Positions 57,555-64,000 of a DNA stretch of 64,000 bases are shown one piece after another (positions within the stretch are counted from its first letter, which is position 1; the number at the start of each line of letters is the position of its first letter). The stretch spans positions 219,580-283,579 of the forward strand of contig NZ_JACAOY010000004.1 of the NCBI RefSeq assembly GCF_013385985.1. The letters are read 5' to 3'. The position numbers were made by a program, and so were the translations under genes. Source of the DNA: Pseudomonas sp. B6002 (GTDB lineage: Bacteria; Pseudomonadota; Gammaproteobacteria; Pseudomonadales; Pseudomonadaceae). The notes beneath the pieces were generated by a model. That model had not been told where the DNA came from and searched no databases. It saw nothing but the letters and a program-made list of their open reading frames with translations.

Positions 57555-59066
57555 TCAGTGATCAAACACGGCCAGCGCCGCCGGGGTCTTGCTCGGGAGC
57601 GTCTTGGCGTCCTGCGGTACATCGTTGCCCGCTCCCAGGCCGCCGCCCAGGGCAGTGACCAGTTCAGCATGGGCACTCAGCCGCGCGGCCTGCACTTGCT
57701 GCTCGATCTGTTGCTGATGGAACAGCAAGGTCTGGGCGTTCAGCACATTGAGGTAATCGGTGAGGCCGCGCTGATAGGCGATCATCGCGATGTCGTAGGT
57801 TTTCTGCGCCGAGGCCACCGACTGCGCGGCGAAGGCGGCTTGCTTGTCCATCGATTCGCGGCGGATCAACTGGTCGCTGATGCCCTTGAGCGCATTGACC
57901 AGGGTCTGGTTGTACCTGGCGACGGCAATGTCATAACCCGCGCTGGCTTCGCCCAGTTCGGCCCGCAGGCGGCCGCCGTCGAAGATCGGCAAGGTGATCG
58001 CCGGGCCCACGGTGTAGTTGAATTTCTTGCCGGCCAGGAATTCCAGCATGCCGCCGCCAGTGGCCATGTAGCCCAGACTGCCGACCAGGTCGACGTTGGG
58101 GTAGAAGCCGGCGTGGGCCACGTCGATGCCACGGGCCTGGGCCGCCACCTGCCAGCGACTGGCGACCACGTCCGGGCGTTGGCCGAGGAGTTGCGCGGGC
58201 AGGCTCGACGGCAGTGTCAGCGGGGCGGCCAGGGCCAGTGTCGGGCGCTGCAAGTGCGCGCCCTCCCCCGGCCCCTTGCCGGCCAGCGCCGCCAATTGGT
58301 TGCGGCTCAAGGCGATTTCTTCGTCGAGGGCGTCCAGTTGGCGATGGGTTTCCGGCAACGGGGTCTCGGCCTGGCTGACGTCGAAGTGGGTGCCGATCCC
58401 GGCATTCAGCCGTTTGTTGGCCAGGTCCAGGATCTGCTGTTGCTGGGCCAGGGTGGCGGCGACGATGTCGCGGTTGGCGTAGTGCAACGACAACTGGATA
58501 TAGGCGCGCACCACGTTGTTCTGCAGCTCGAGCTGGGCCTGGCGCGCTTCGGCGACGCTCATGTGCGCCAGGTCGACGGCGCGCTCGGTGGTGTTACTTT
58601 CGCGGCCCCACAGGTCCAGGGCGTAGCTCAGGCCCAGGGACGCATTGTTGTCCCAAGTGTTGGCACCGCTGAGTTCACCCGGGCCGTAGAACTGATCTTT
58701 CGGCCAGTTGTGGCGCTTGAGGGTAGTGTCGCTGTTGACCTGCAACGACTCGGCCGACTCGGCAACCCCGGCCATGGCGCGGGCCTGGCGCACGCGGGCG
58801 GCGGCCATGGCCAGGCTCGGGCTGTTTTGCGTGGCGAGGTCGACCCAATGGTTCAGTTGCGGGTCGCCGTAGGCTTGCCACCATTGCGCGGTGGGCCAGC
58901 GGGCATCGCGGGCGGCGCTCTGGATCGCTTCGTCGGTGGCCAGGGTATTGGCGCTGAGGGCCTGGCCTTGGGGGGCGATTCCTCCGGTTCCGATGCAGCC
59001 GCTGATTGCTAACGATAAGGCCCAAACACTGAGAGTCTTCAGCTCTCTGCTGATGCGAAGCGGCAC
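57555..59066 (-). CDS. NodT/OprM-type outer-membrane efflux lipoprotein
   Basis: A 503-aa RND-type outer-membrane factor. The signal peptide ends in a lipobox (ALSLAISGCIG), followed by the two OEP repeats (AQWWQAYGDPQLNHWVDLAT and QRGLTDYLNVLNAQTLLFHQ). It is the first gene of the FUSC efflux operon and divergent from the LysR gene. I chose GTG 59066 (AGGA 10 bp ahead); ATG 59126 is possible but has no ribosome site. Confidence 0.9.
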   Translation of the reverse strand: MPLRISRELKTLSVWALSLAISGCIGTGGIAPQGQALSANTLATDEAIQSAARDARWPTAQWWQAYGDPQLNHWVDLATQNSPSLAMAAARVRQARAMAGVAESAESLQVNSDTTLKRHNWPKDQFYGPGELSGANTWDNNASLGLSYALDLWGRESNTTERAVDLAHMSVAEARQAQLELQNNVVRAYIQLSLHYANRDIVAATLAQQQQILDLANKRLNAGIGTHFDVSQAETPLPETHRQLDALDEEIALSRNQLAALAGKGPGEGAHLQRPTLALAAPLTLPSSLPAQLLGQRPDVVASRWQVAAQARGIDVAHAGFYPNVDLVGSLGYMATGGGMLEFLAGKKFNYTVGPAITLPIFDGGRLRAELGEASAGYDIAVARYNQTLVNALKGISDQLIRRESMDKQAAFAAQSVASAQKTYDIAMIAYQRGLTDYLNVLNAQTLLFHQQQIEQQVQAARLSAHAELVTALGGGLGAGNDVPQDAKTLPSKTPAALAVFDH

Positions 59067-59248
59067 GGCACGCGTATTCCTGAGAGGGTGGAGCGGGAAA
59101 GGTGGCGCAATTCTAGGCGGCGGCATGGAGGACGATAAGCTGGCATTCCTGTGAATCTTTGTTACCGTTCAGGCGATAATCCGTTGGTAGGGATCACTGG
59201 ACGGCGTAACTTTCTGTCACAATTTGTTATCTCCCCTGAGAACACTCC

Positions 59249-60217
59249 ATGGACACTTTGCAAAACATGCGCGCCTTCAGTTGCGTGGCCGAAGCCGGCA
59301 GCTTCACCGCCGCCGCCGTGCAACTGGACACCACCACGGCCAACGTCTCGCGCGCGGTCTCCAACCTTGAGGCCCACCTGCAAACCCGCTTGCTCAACCG
59401 CACCACCCGCCGAATCGCGCTGACCGAGGCTGGCAAGCGCTATTTGCTGCGCTGCGAGCAGATCCTGGCCTACGTCGAAGAAGCCGAGGCCGAAGCCAGC
59501 GACGCCCACGCGCGCCCGGCCGGGCAGTTGAAAGTGCACACCATGACCGGTATCGGCCAGCATTTCGTCATCGACGCCATTGCCCGCTACCGCCGCACCC
59601 ACCCCGACGTGACCTTCGATCTGACCCTGGCCAACCGCGTGCCGGACCTGCTCGACGAGGGCTACGACGTGTCCATCGTGTTGGCCAGCGAACTGCCGGA
59701 TTCGGGGTTTGTGTCCCAACGCCTGGGCATCACCTACAGCATCGCCTGTGCCTCGCCGGACTACGTCAAGGCCAAAGGCTGCGCGCAACGCCCGCAAGAC
59801 CTGCTCAACCACGCCTGCCTGCGTCTGGTGAGCCCGGTGATCCAGCTGGACAAATGGACCTTCAACGGCCCCGAAGGCCAGGAAAGCGTGGCGATCAACA
59901 CCTCGCCGTTCCTGGTGAACTCCGCCGATGCGATGAAAACCGCGATCACCAGCGGCATGGGCGTCGGCCTGTTGCCGGTGTACGCGGCCATCGAAGGTTT
60001 GCGCAACGGCACGCTGGTGCGGGTGATGCCAACCTACCGCTCGCAGGAACTGAACCTGTACGCCATCTACCCGTCGCGCCAGTACCTGGATGCGAAGATC
60101 AAGACCTGGGTGGAATACCTGCGCGGCTCGCTGCCGGAAATCCTCGCGGCGCACCAGGCGGAGTTGGCCGCCTATGAACTGAGCGGCGGCCTCGGCGGCG
60201 TGCGCATGGCCACCTGA
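59249..60217 (+). CDS. LysR-family regulator, probable controller of the FUSC efflux operon
   Basis: A 322-aa regulator. HTH at about 8-62 (FSCVAEAGSFTAAAVQLDTT, VSRAVSNLEAHLQTRLLNRT), effector domain with AGQLKVHTMTGIGQHFVIDA and SGMGVGLLPVYAAIEGL. Divergently oriented to the efflux operon with about 180 bp between, the AaeR/AaeB layout; aromatic-acid sensing is inferred. No clean palindrome was seen between them. Confidence 0.93.
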   Translation: MDTLQNMRAFSCVAEAGSFTAAAVQLDTTTANVSRAVSNLEAHLQTRLLNRTTRRIALTEAGKRYLLRCEQILAYVEEAEAEASDAHARPAGQLKVHTMTGIGQHFVIDAIARYRRTHPDVTFDLTLANRVPDLLDEGYDVSIVLASELPDSGFVSQRLGITYSIACASPDYVKAKGCAQRPQDLLNHACLRLVSPVIQLDKWTFNGPEGQESVAINTSPFLVNSADAMKTAITSGMGVGLLPVYAAIEGLRNGTLVRVMPTYRSQELNLYAIYPSRQYLDAKIKTWVEYLRGSLPEILAAHQAELAAYELSGGLGGVRMAT

Positions 60218-60242
60218 TTTTTATCAGGTAACCGAATTCAAA

Positions 60243-60329
60243 TGTGGGAGCTGGCTTGCCTGCGATAGCATCAACTCGGTCTGACTGACGCACCGAGTTG
60301 TCTGCATCGCAGGCAAGCCAGCTCCCACA
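60243..60329. repeat. REP doublet (REPIN)
   Basis: Arms TGTGGGAGCTGGCTTGCCTGCGATA / ATCGCAGGCAAGCCAGCTCCCACA, 87 bp, with an inner inverted repeat (CAACTCGGT / ACCGAGTTG). Confidence 0.92.
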
Positions 60330-60429
60330 TTTTGAGCAGTGTTCACATTGGTTCAGCGGTGTCCTGACAACTCTGGATAAGAATGTTAGCGTGCTTGGCA
60401 TTCTCCCGTAGTCGATGAGCCCGCCTGCA

Positions 60430-61404
60430 ATGAAAAAGACTGTTCTCGCCTTCAGCCGTATCACCCCGCCAATGATCGAACGCCTGCAACAGGAATTCGA
60501 GGTGATCGTGCCCGACCCCAAGCGCGGGGACATCAACGCTCAATTCAATGAAGCCCTGCCCCACGCCCACGGACTGATCGGCGTCGGCCGCAAGCTGGGC
60601 CGCGCGCAACTGGAAGGTGCGAGCAAGCTGGAGGTGGTGTCCAGCGTGTCGGTGGGCTACGACAACTACGACGTGCCCTACTTCAACGAGCGCGGGATCA
60701 TGCTCACCAACACCCCCGACGTGCTCACTGAAAGCACCGCCGACCTGGCCTTCGCCCTGCTGATGAGCAGCGCACGCCGGGTGGCAGAACTGGACGCCTG
60801 GACCAAGGCCGGCCAGTGGAAAGCCAGCGTCGGCGCACCGCTGTTTGGCTGCGATGTGCACGGCAAGACCCTGGGCATCGTCGGCATGGGCAATATCGGC
60901 GCCGCCGTGGCCCGACGTGGGCGCCTGGGCTTCAACATGCCGATCCTGTACAGCGGCAACAGCCGCAAGACTACGTTGGAACAGGAACTGGGCGCGCAGT
61001 ACCGCAGCCTGGAGCAACTGCTGGCCGAGTCGGATTTCGTGTGCCTGGTGGTGCCGTTGAGCGAAAAAACCCGCCACCTGATCAGCACCCGCGAGCTGGG
61101 CTTGATGAAGTCCAGTGCGATCCTGATCAACATTTCCCGTGGCCCGGTGGTCGATGAACCGGCGCTGATCGAAGCCTTGCAGACCCAGCGCATTCGTGGC
61201 GCCGGGCTGGATGTGTACGAGCAGGAGCCGTTGGCGGAGTCGCCGCTGTTCCAACTGAGCAACGCGGTGACCCTGCCGCATATCGGTTCGGCGACGAACG
61301 AAACCCGCGAAGCCATGGCCAACCGCGCCCTCGCCAACCTGCGCAGCGCCTTGCTGGGCGAGCGTCCGCAGGATCTGGTGAATCCGCAAGTCTGGAAGGG
61401 CTGA
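60430..61404 (+). CDS. D-2-hydroxyacid dehydrogenase (glyoxylate/hydroxypyruvate or 2-ketogluconate reductase type)
   Basis: A 324-aa NAD(P)-dependent reductase. The cofactor motif is GIVGMGNIGAAVARRGRLG, with the catalytic Arg in LINISRGPVVDEPAL, Glu in DVYEQEPLAESPLF and His in LPHIGSATNETREAM. It is closest in wording to GhrB/TkrA and the P. putida enzyme annotated as 2-ketogluconate-6-phosphate reductase, but no ketogluconate gene is nearby, so the substrate is open. ATG 60430 starts MKKTVLAFSRITPPM; another ATG 15 bp upstream is in frame. Confidence 0.9.
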   Translation: MKKTVLAFSRITPPMIERLQQEFEVIVPDPKRGDINAQFNEALPHAHGLIGVGRKLGRAQLEGASKLEVVSSVSVGYDNYDVPYFNERGIMLTNTPDVLTESTADLAFALLMSSARRVAELDAWTKAGQWKASVGAPLFGCDVHGKTLGIVGMGNIGAAVARRGRLGFNMPILYSGNSRKTTLEQELGAQYRSLEQLLAESDFVCLVVPLSEKTRHLISTRELGLMKSSAILINISRGPVVDEPALIEALQTQRIRGAGLDVYEQEPLAESPLFQLSNAVTLPHIGSATNETREAMANRALANLRSALLGERPQDLVNPQVWKG

Positions 61405-61431
61405 CCCATACCTCTTTTGGAATGGGGTTTA

Positions 61432-61518
61432 TGTGGGAGCTGGCTTGCCTGCGATAGCATCACCTCGGTGCAACTGAAAGACCGAGGTGCCTGCATCGCA
61501 GGCAAGCCAGCTCCCACA
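61432..61518. repeat. REP doublet (REPIN)
   Basis: Arms TGTGGGAGCTGGCTTGCCTGCGATA / ATCGCAGGCAAGCCAGCTCCCACA, 87 bp, with an inner inverted repeat (CACCTCGGT / ACCGAGGTG). Very similar to the element at 60243, which makes them candidates for recombination around the dehydrogenase gene. Confidence 0.92.
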
Positions 61519-61612
61519 CATATCTATTCCGCCACAAAATCCGGTTAAAGCCTGGCTTTTCCAAGTCGATAACTCTGTATAGATCGTCATCCCTGATCCA
61601 CAGAAGGTTTTT

Positions 61613-62515
61613 ATGTCCACCACCAAAGCCCGCGCAGACTCACTCTCGCTTCTGCTCTTTACCTTGCGCAGCGGCAAGCTGATGGCGATCAACCTGCTGA
61701 AAGTCAGCGAAATCATCCCCTGCCCACCCCTGACCCGGCTGCCGGAATCCCACCCGCACGTCAAAGGCATCGCCACCCTGCGCGGCGCCTCGCTGTCGGT
61801 GATCGACCTGAGCCGTGCCCTGGGGGAAATGCCCCTGCAGGACCCCGACGGCGGCTGCCTGATCGTCACCGACGTGAGCCGCTCCAAGCAGGGCCTGCAT
61901 GTGCAGGCGGTGAGCAAGATCGTGCACTGCCTGACCACTGACATTCGCCCACCGCCCTATGGGTCCGGTGGCAACCGTGCGTTCATCACCGGCGTTACCC
62001 AGGTGGAGGGCGGGCTGGTGCAGGTGCTCGATATCGAAAAAGTTATCCATGGCATCGCACCGGCACCGATTGAAGCAGCGCCCACCGACCTGACCATGGA
62101 AGAGGCTGAAGTGCTGGGCAATGCGCGGATCCTGGTGGTGGACGACAGCCAGGTCGCCCTGCAGCAATCGGTGCACACCCTGCGTAACCTCGGCCTGACC
62201 TGCCACACCGCCCGCAGCGCCAAGGAAGCCATTGATGTGCTGCTGGAGCTGCAAGGCACGGTGGAGCAGATCAACGTGGTGGTATCGGACATCGAGATGT
62301 CTGAAATGGACGGCTATGCCCTCACCCGCACCCTGCGCGAGACCCCGGATTTCAAGGACCTCTACGTGCTGTTGCACACCTCCCTGGACAGCGCGATGAA
62401 CAGCGAGAAAGCCCGCCTGGCCGGGGCCGATGCGGTGCTGACCAAATTCTCCTCGCCCGAGCTGACCAAGTGCCTGGTGGTCGCCGCCCAGACTGTGGCG
62501 CAGAAGGGCCTGTAA
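61613..62515 (+). CDS. cheV: Chemotaxis coupling protein CheV
   Basis: A 300-aa protein with an N-terminal CheW domain (about 12-150, LLLFTLRSGKLMAINLLKVS) and a C-terminal receiver (about 170-295) with ILVVDDSQVALQQSVHTLRN, phospho-acceptor Asp in VVVSDIEMSEMDGYAL and the Lys in VLTKFSSPE. It couples receptors to CheA and adapts through phosphorylation. A GNAT gene starts 4 bp after its stop. Confidence 0.93.
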   Translation: MSTTKARADSLSLLLFTLRSGKLMAINLLKVSEIIPCPPLTRLPESHPHVKGIATLRGASLSVIDLSRALGEMPLQDPDGGCLIVTDVSRSKQGLHVQAVSKIVHCLTTDIRPPPYGSGGNRAFITGVTQVEGGLVQVLDIEKVIHGIAPAPIEAAPTDLTMEEAEVLGNARILVVDDSQVALQQSVHTLRNLGLTCHTARSAKEAIDVLLELQGTVEQINVVVSDIEMSEMDGYALTRTLRETPDFKDLYVLLHTSLDSAMNSEKARLAGADAVLTKFSSPELTKCLVVAAQTVAQKGL

Positions 62516-62518
62516 GCC

Positions 62519-63001
62519 TTGGCCGAATACTTCCAGCTGCTGCGCCGCGACCTCATCGGCAGCCTGCCGGCACCGCAGTGGCCGGCAGGTACACAGCTGG
62601 ACCACTACCGCGAGGAACTGGCCCCGGCAATTCATGCCGTGTTGAGCATGACCCAGGCGCAAGGCGGTGGTCGTGTGGCCAGCCTGGAAGAATGGCGCCA
62701 GCAATTCACCACCGATGCCGAGTTCGACCCCAGCCTGTGCCTGGTGGCCAGCAACCGTGACGGTATCCTTGGCGTGGCCCAGTGCTGGACCAGCGCCTTT
62801 ATCAAGAACTTGTCCGTACACCCCTGCGCCCAAGGCCAGGGGCTGGGTCGCGCCTTGTTGCTGCACACCTTCCAGGTGTTCAAGCACCGGGGCGAACCCT
62901 ACGTGGACCTGAAGGTGCTGGAGAGCAATCTCCGTGCGCGGCAGTTGTATGAAAGCGAGGGCATGCGGTTTGTGCTGCGCGATGTCGTGCAAGAACACTG
63001 A
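62519..63001 (+). CDS. GNAT-family N-acetyltransferase
   Basis: A 160-aa acetyltransferase. The acetyl-CoA loop is NLSVHPCAQGQGLGRALLLH and the C-terminal DLKVLESNLRARQLYESEGM is typical of GNATs. The start is a TTG at 62519, 4 bp after cheV; no in-frame ATG upstream of the fold exists, so TTG with coupling to cheV is likely. Substrate unknown. Confidence 0.88.
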   Translation: MAEYFQLLRRDLIGSLPAPQWPAGTQLDHYREELAPAIHAVLSMTQAQGGGRVASLEEWRQQFTTDAEFDPSLCLVASNRDGILGVAQCWTSAFIKNLSVHPCAQGQGLGRALLLHTFQVFKHRGEPYVDLKVLESNLRARQLYESEGMRFVLRDVVQEH

Positions 63002-63109
63002 CAGGCACTGGCGCACAACTTGCTTCCAGAGAGCCTGAACGGTGGATAGAGGTAAAAACCCGCCGCCGTTCGAGAGTGCCCTCTGACCTTGCCTGGTGAC
63101 AGATCCTCA

Positions 63110-63853
63110 ATGAATACTCACTTTTCCTGCGTGGGTTGCGGCAAATGCTGCACCGACCATCACGTGCCCCTGACCCTCGACGAAGCCCGGCAGTGGGCGG
63201 CTGACGGCGGTAATGTCATTGTTCTGGTGGAAGGTTTCCTGGGCAATGGCCTGGGCCTGCCACAGGCGCAACGCGAGCATGCCGAGCGCCGTTCGGTGGT
63301 GGTGCCCAGCGGCAATACCGAGGCGTTTGTGGCAATCACCTTTGCCGCTTACAACGCCGGGCGCTGCCGGAATCTTGACGAAGACGACCGCTGCCGCATC
63401 TACGAGCGCCGGCCATTGGTGTGCCGTATCTACCCGATGGAGATCAATCCACACATTCCATTAAACCCGGCCGCCAAGGACTGCCCGCCAGAATCCTGGG
63501 AGCAAGGGCCGGCGCTAATTGTTGGCGGCGAACTGATGGACCAGGAGTTGGCGGAACTGATTCGCCGTTCACGCCAGGCCGACCGTGATGACGTGCAAAC
63601 CAAAGAGGCGGTTTGCGCCTTGCTGGGCATTCGCACTACGGCCCTCAAGGGCGACGGGTTTACCGCCTACCTGCCGGACATGAATGCCTTTGCCCAGGCG
63701 ATCGCCTTGGCCGTTGACCAGCCCGCTGTGGCCAATGAGTGGGTGTTCCATGTGTCGGGGATGGACATCGCCGAACAGTTGCTGGATGCCGGCGCTCAGA
63801 TTGCAACGGAGGTGCCGGCCAACTATGCGTTTATTTCGTTGAGGGCTGCGTAA
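63110..63853 (+). CDS. YkgJ-family cysteine-cluster protein
   Basis: A 247-aa protein starting MNTHFSCVGCGKCCTDHHVP, the CxxCGxCC motif of the UPF0153/YkgJ family (putative Fe-S or zinc site), followed by AGRCRNLDEDDRCRIYERRP with more Cys, and LVCRIYPMEI. The family function is not established. ATG 63110 is chosen as the family begins there; 7 codons upstream are optional. Confidence 0.9.
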   Translation: MNTHFSCVGCGKCCTDHHVPLTLDEARQWAADGGNVIVLVEGFLGNGLGLPQAQREHAERRSVVVPSGNTEAFVAITFAAYNAGRCRNLDEDDRCRIYERRPLVCRIYPMEINPHIPLNPAAKDCPPESWEQGPALIVGGELMDQELAELIRRSRQADRDDVQTKEAVCALLGIRTTALKGDGFTAYLPDMNAFAQAIALAVDQPAVANEWVFHVSGMDIAEQLLDAGAQIATEVPANYAFISLRAA

Positions 63854-63861
63854 GGCCGACT

Positions 63862-63939
63862 GGCCTCATCGCGGGCAAGCCCGCTCCCACGGGGAATCGC
63901 ATTCCAAAATGTGGGAGCGGGCTTGCCCGCGATGAGGCC
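63862..63939. repeat. REP pair in tail-to-tail order
   Basis: Two perfectly complementary 29-bp arms (GGCCTCATCGCGGGCAAGCC... and ...GCGATGAGGCC) with a 20-base spacer. Orientation as at 50207 but with the GCGGGC subtype. Confidence 0.92.
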
Positions 63940-63962
63940 AGCACACTCAACGCAAACCCGGA

Positions 63963-64000
63963 TCAGTGTCGCTTGCCCCAGAACTCCTGCGCCAGCTGGC
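63963..64000 (-). CDS. C-terminal end of a gene cut by the window edge
   Basis: On the minus strand the sequence reads QLAQEFWGKRH then TGA (63965-63963). The reading looks like a coding end followed by a REP pair, but only 11 residues are visible and no family can be named. Confidence 0.45.
   Translation of the reverse strand, partial: QLAQEFWGKRH

Overview
The window is chromosomal DNA of a fluorescent-group Pseudomonas, very probably the P. fluorescens complex. This rests on the high GC content and GC-rich third positions, a complete 12-gene alginate operon, an aapJQMP amino-acid ABC operon, dauA, rhlB and moaCDE of Pseudomonas type, and at least 13 REP/REPIN palindromes of the GTGGGAGCTGGCTTGCCTGC type that are common in these genomes. 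I saw no rRNA, tRNA, insertion sequence, prophage or CRISPR array.

Layout. 1-4407 (minus): start of an unknown exported protein, a TonB-dependent siderophore receptor with a signalling domain, a glutathione S-transferase-like protein, a GIY-YIG protein and an NTF2-like protein. 4630-6257 (minus): an RcsB/BvgA-like response regulator and an orphan receiver-Hpt protein. 6614-16461 (plus): a large chaperone-usher locus with eight single-domain DUF1120 subunits, a PapD-type chaperone, a FimD-type usher and a two-domain DUF1120 protein that looks like a tip adhesin. 16463-18380 (minus): a CynX/NimT-type MFS transporter and its FadR/GntR regulator. 18540-19336 (plus): an mqsRA toxin-antitoxin pair with a perfect operator palindrome. 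19396-23564 (minus): aapJQMP. 23911-27431 (plus): carboxylesterase, rhlB, dauA. 27567-31760 (minus): moaCDE, a PIN-PhoH protein and a polysaccharide deacetylase-like protein. 31982-32761: yaaA.

33636-50109 (plus) is the alginate operon algD-8-44-K-E-G-X-L-I-J-F-A, preceded by an 874-bp regulatory region with a candidate AlgU (sigma-22) promoter about 485 bp before algD. algA and algD make GDP-mannuronate. Alg8 and Alg44 polymerise it, with c-di-GMP control through the Alg44 PilZ domain. AlgK, AlgE, AlgX, AlgG and AlgL form the periplasmic and outer-membrane export and modification complex, and AlgI, AlgJ, AlgX and AlgF acetylate the polymer. REPINs lie inside the 5' coding part of algK, between algL and algI (followed by a C8/G7/G7 hairpin) and between algF and algA.

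50352-64000 holds a small membrane protein, an SDR oxidoreductase, a LysR/MFS divergent pair with a perfect palindrome between them, an NTF2-like protein, a four-gene FUSC-type efflux operon (OMF-FUSC-DUF1656-HlyD) with a divergent LysR regulator, a 2-hydroxyacid dehydrogenase, cheV, a GNAT acetyltransferase and a YkgJ-family Fe/Zn-cluster protein.

The least described system here is the DUF1120 fimbrial locus. All nine DUF1120 domains share a Cys pair, an N-terminal donor-strand-like segment (interior in the adhesin-like protein) and a penultimate Tyr, as pilins do. A fossil gene end inside the array shows that it grows by tandem duplication and cassette exchange.
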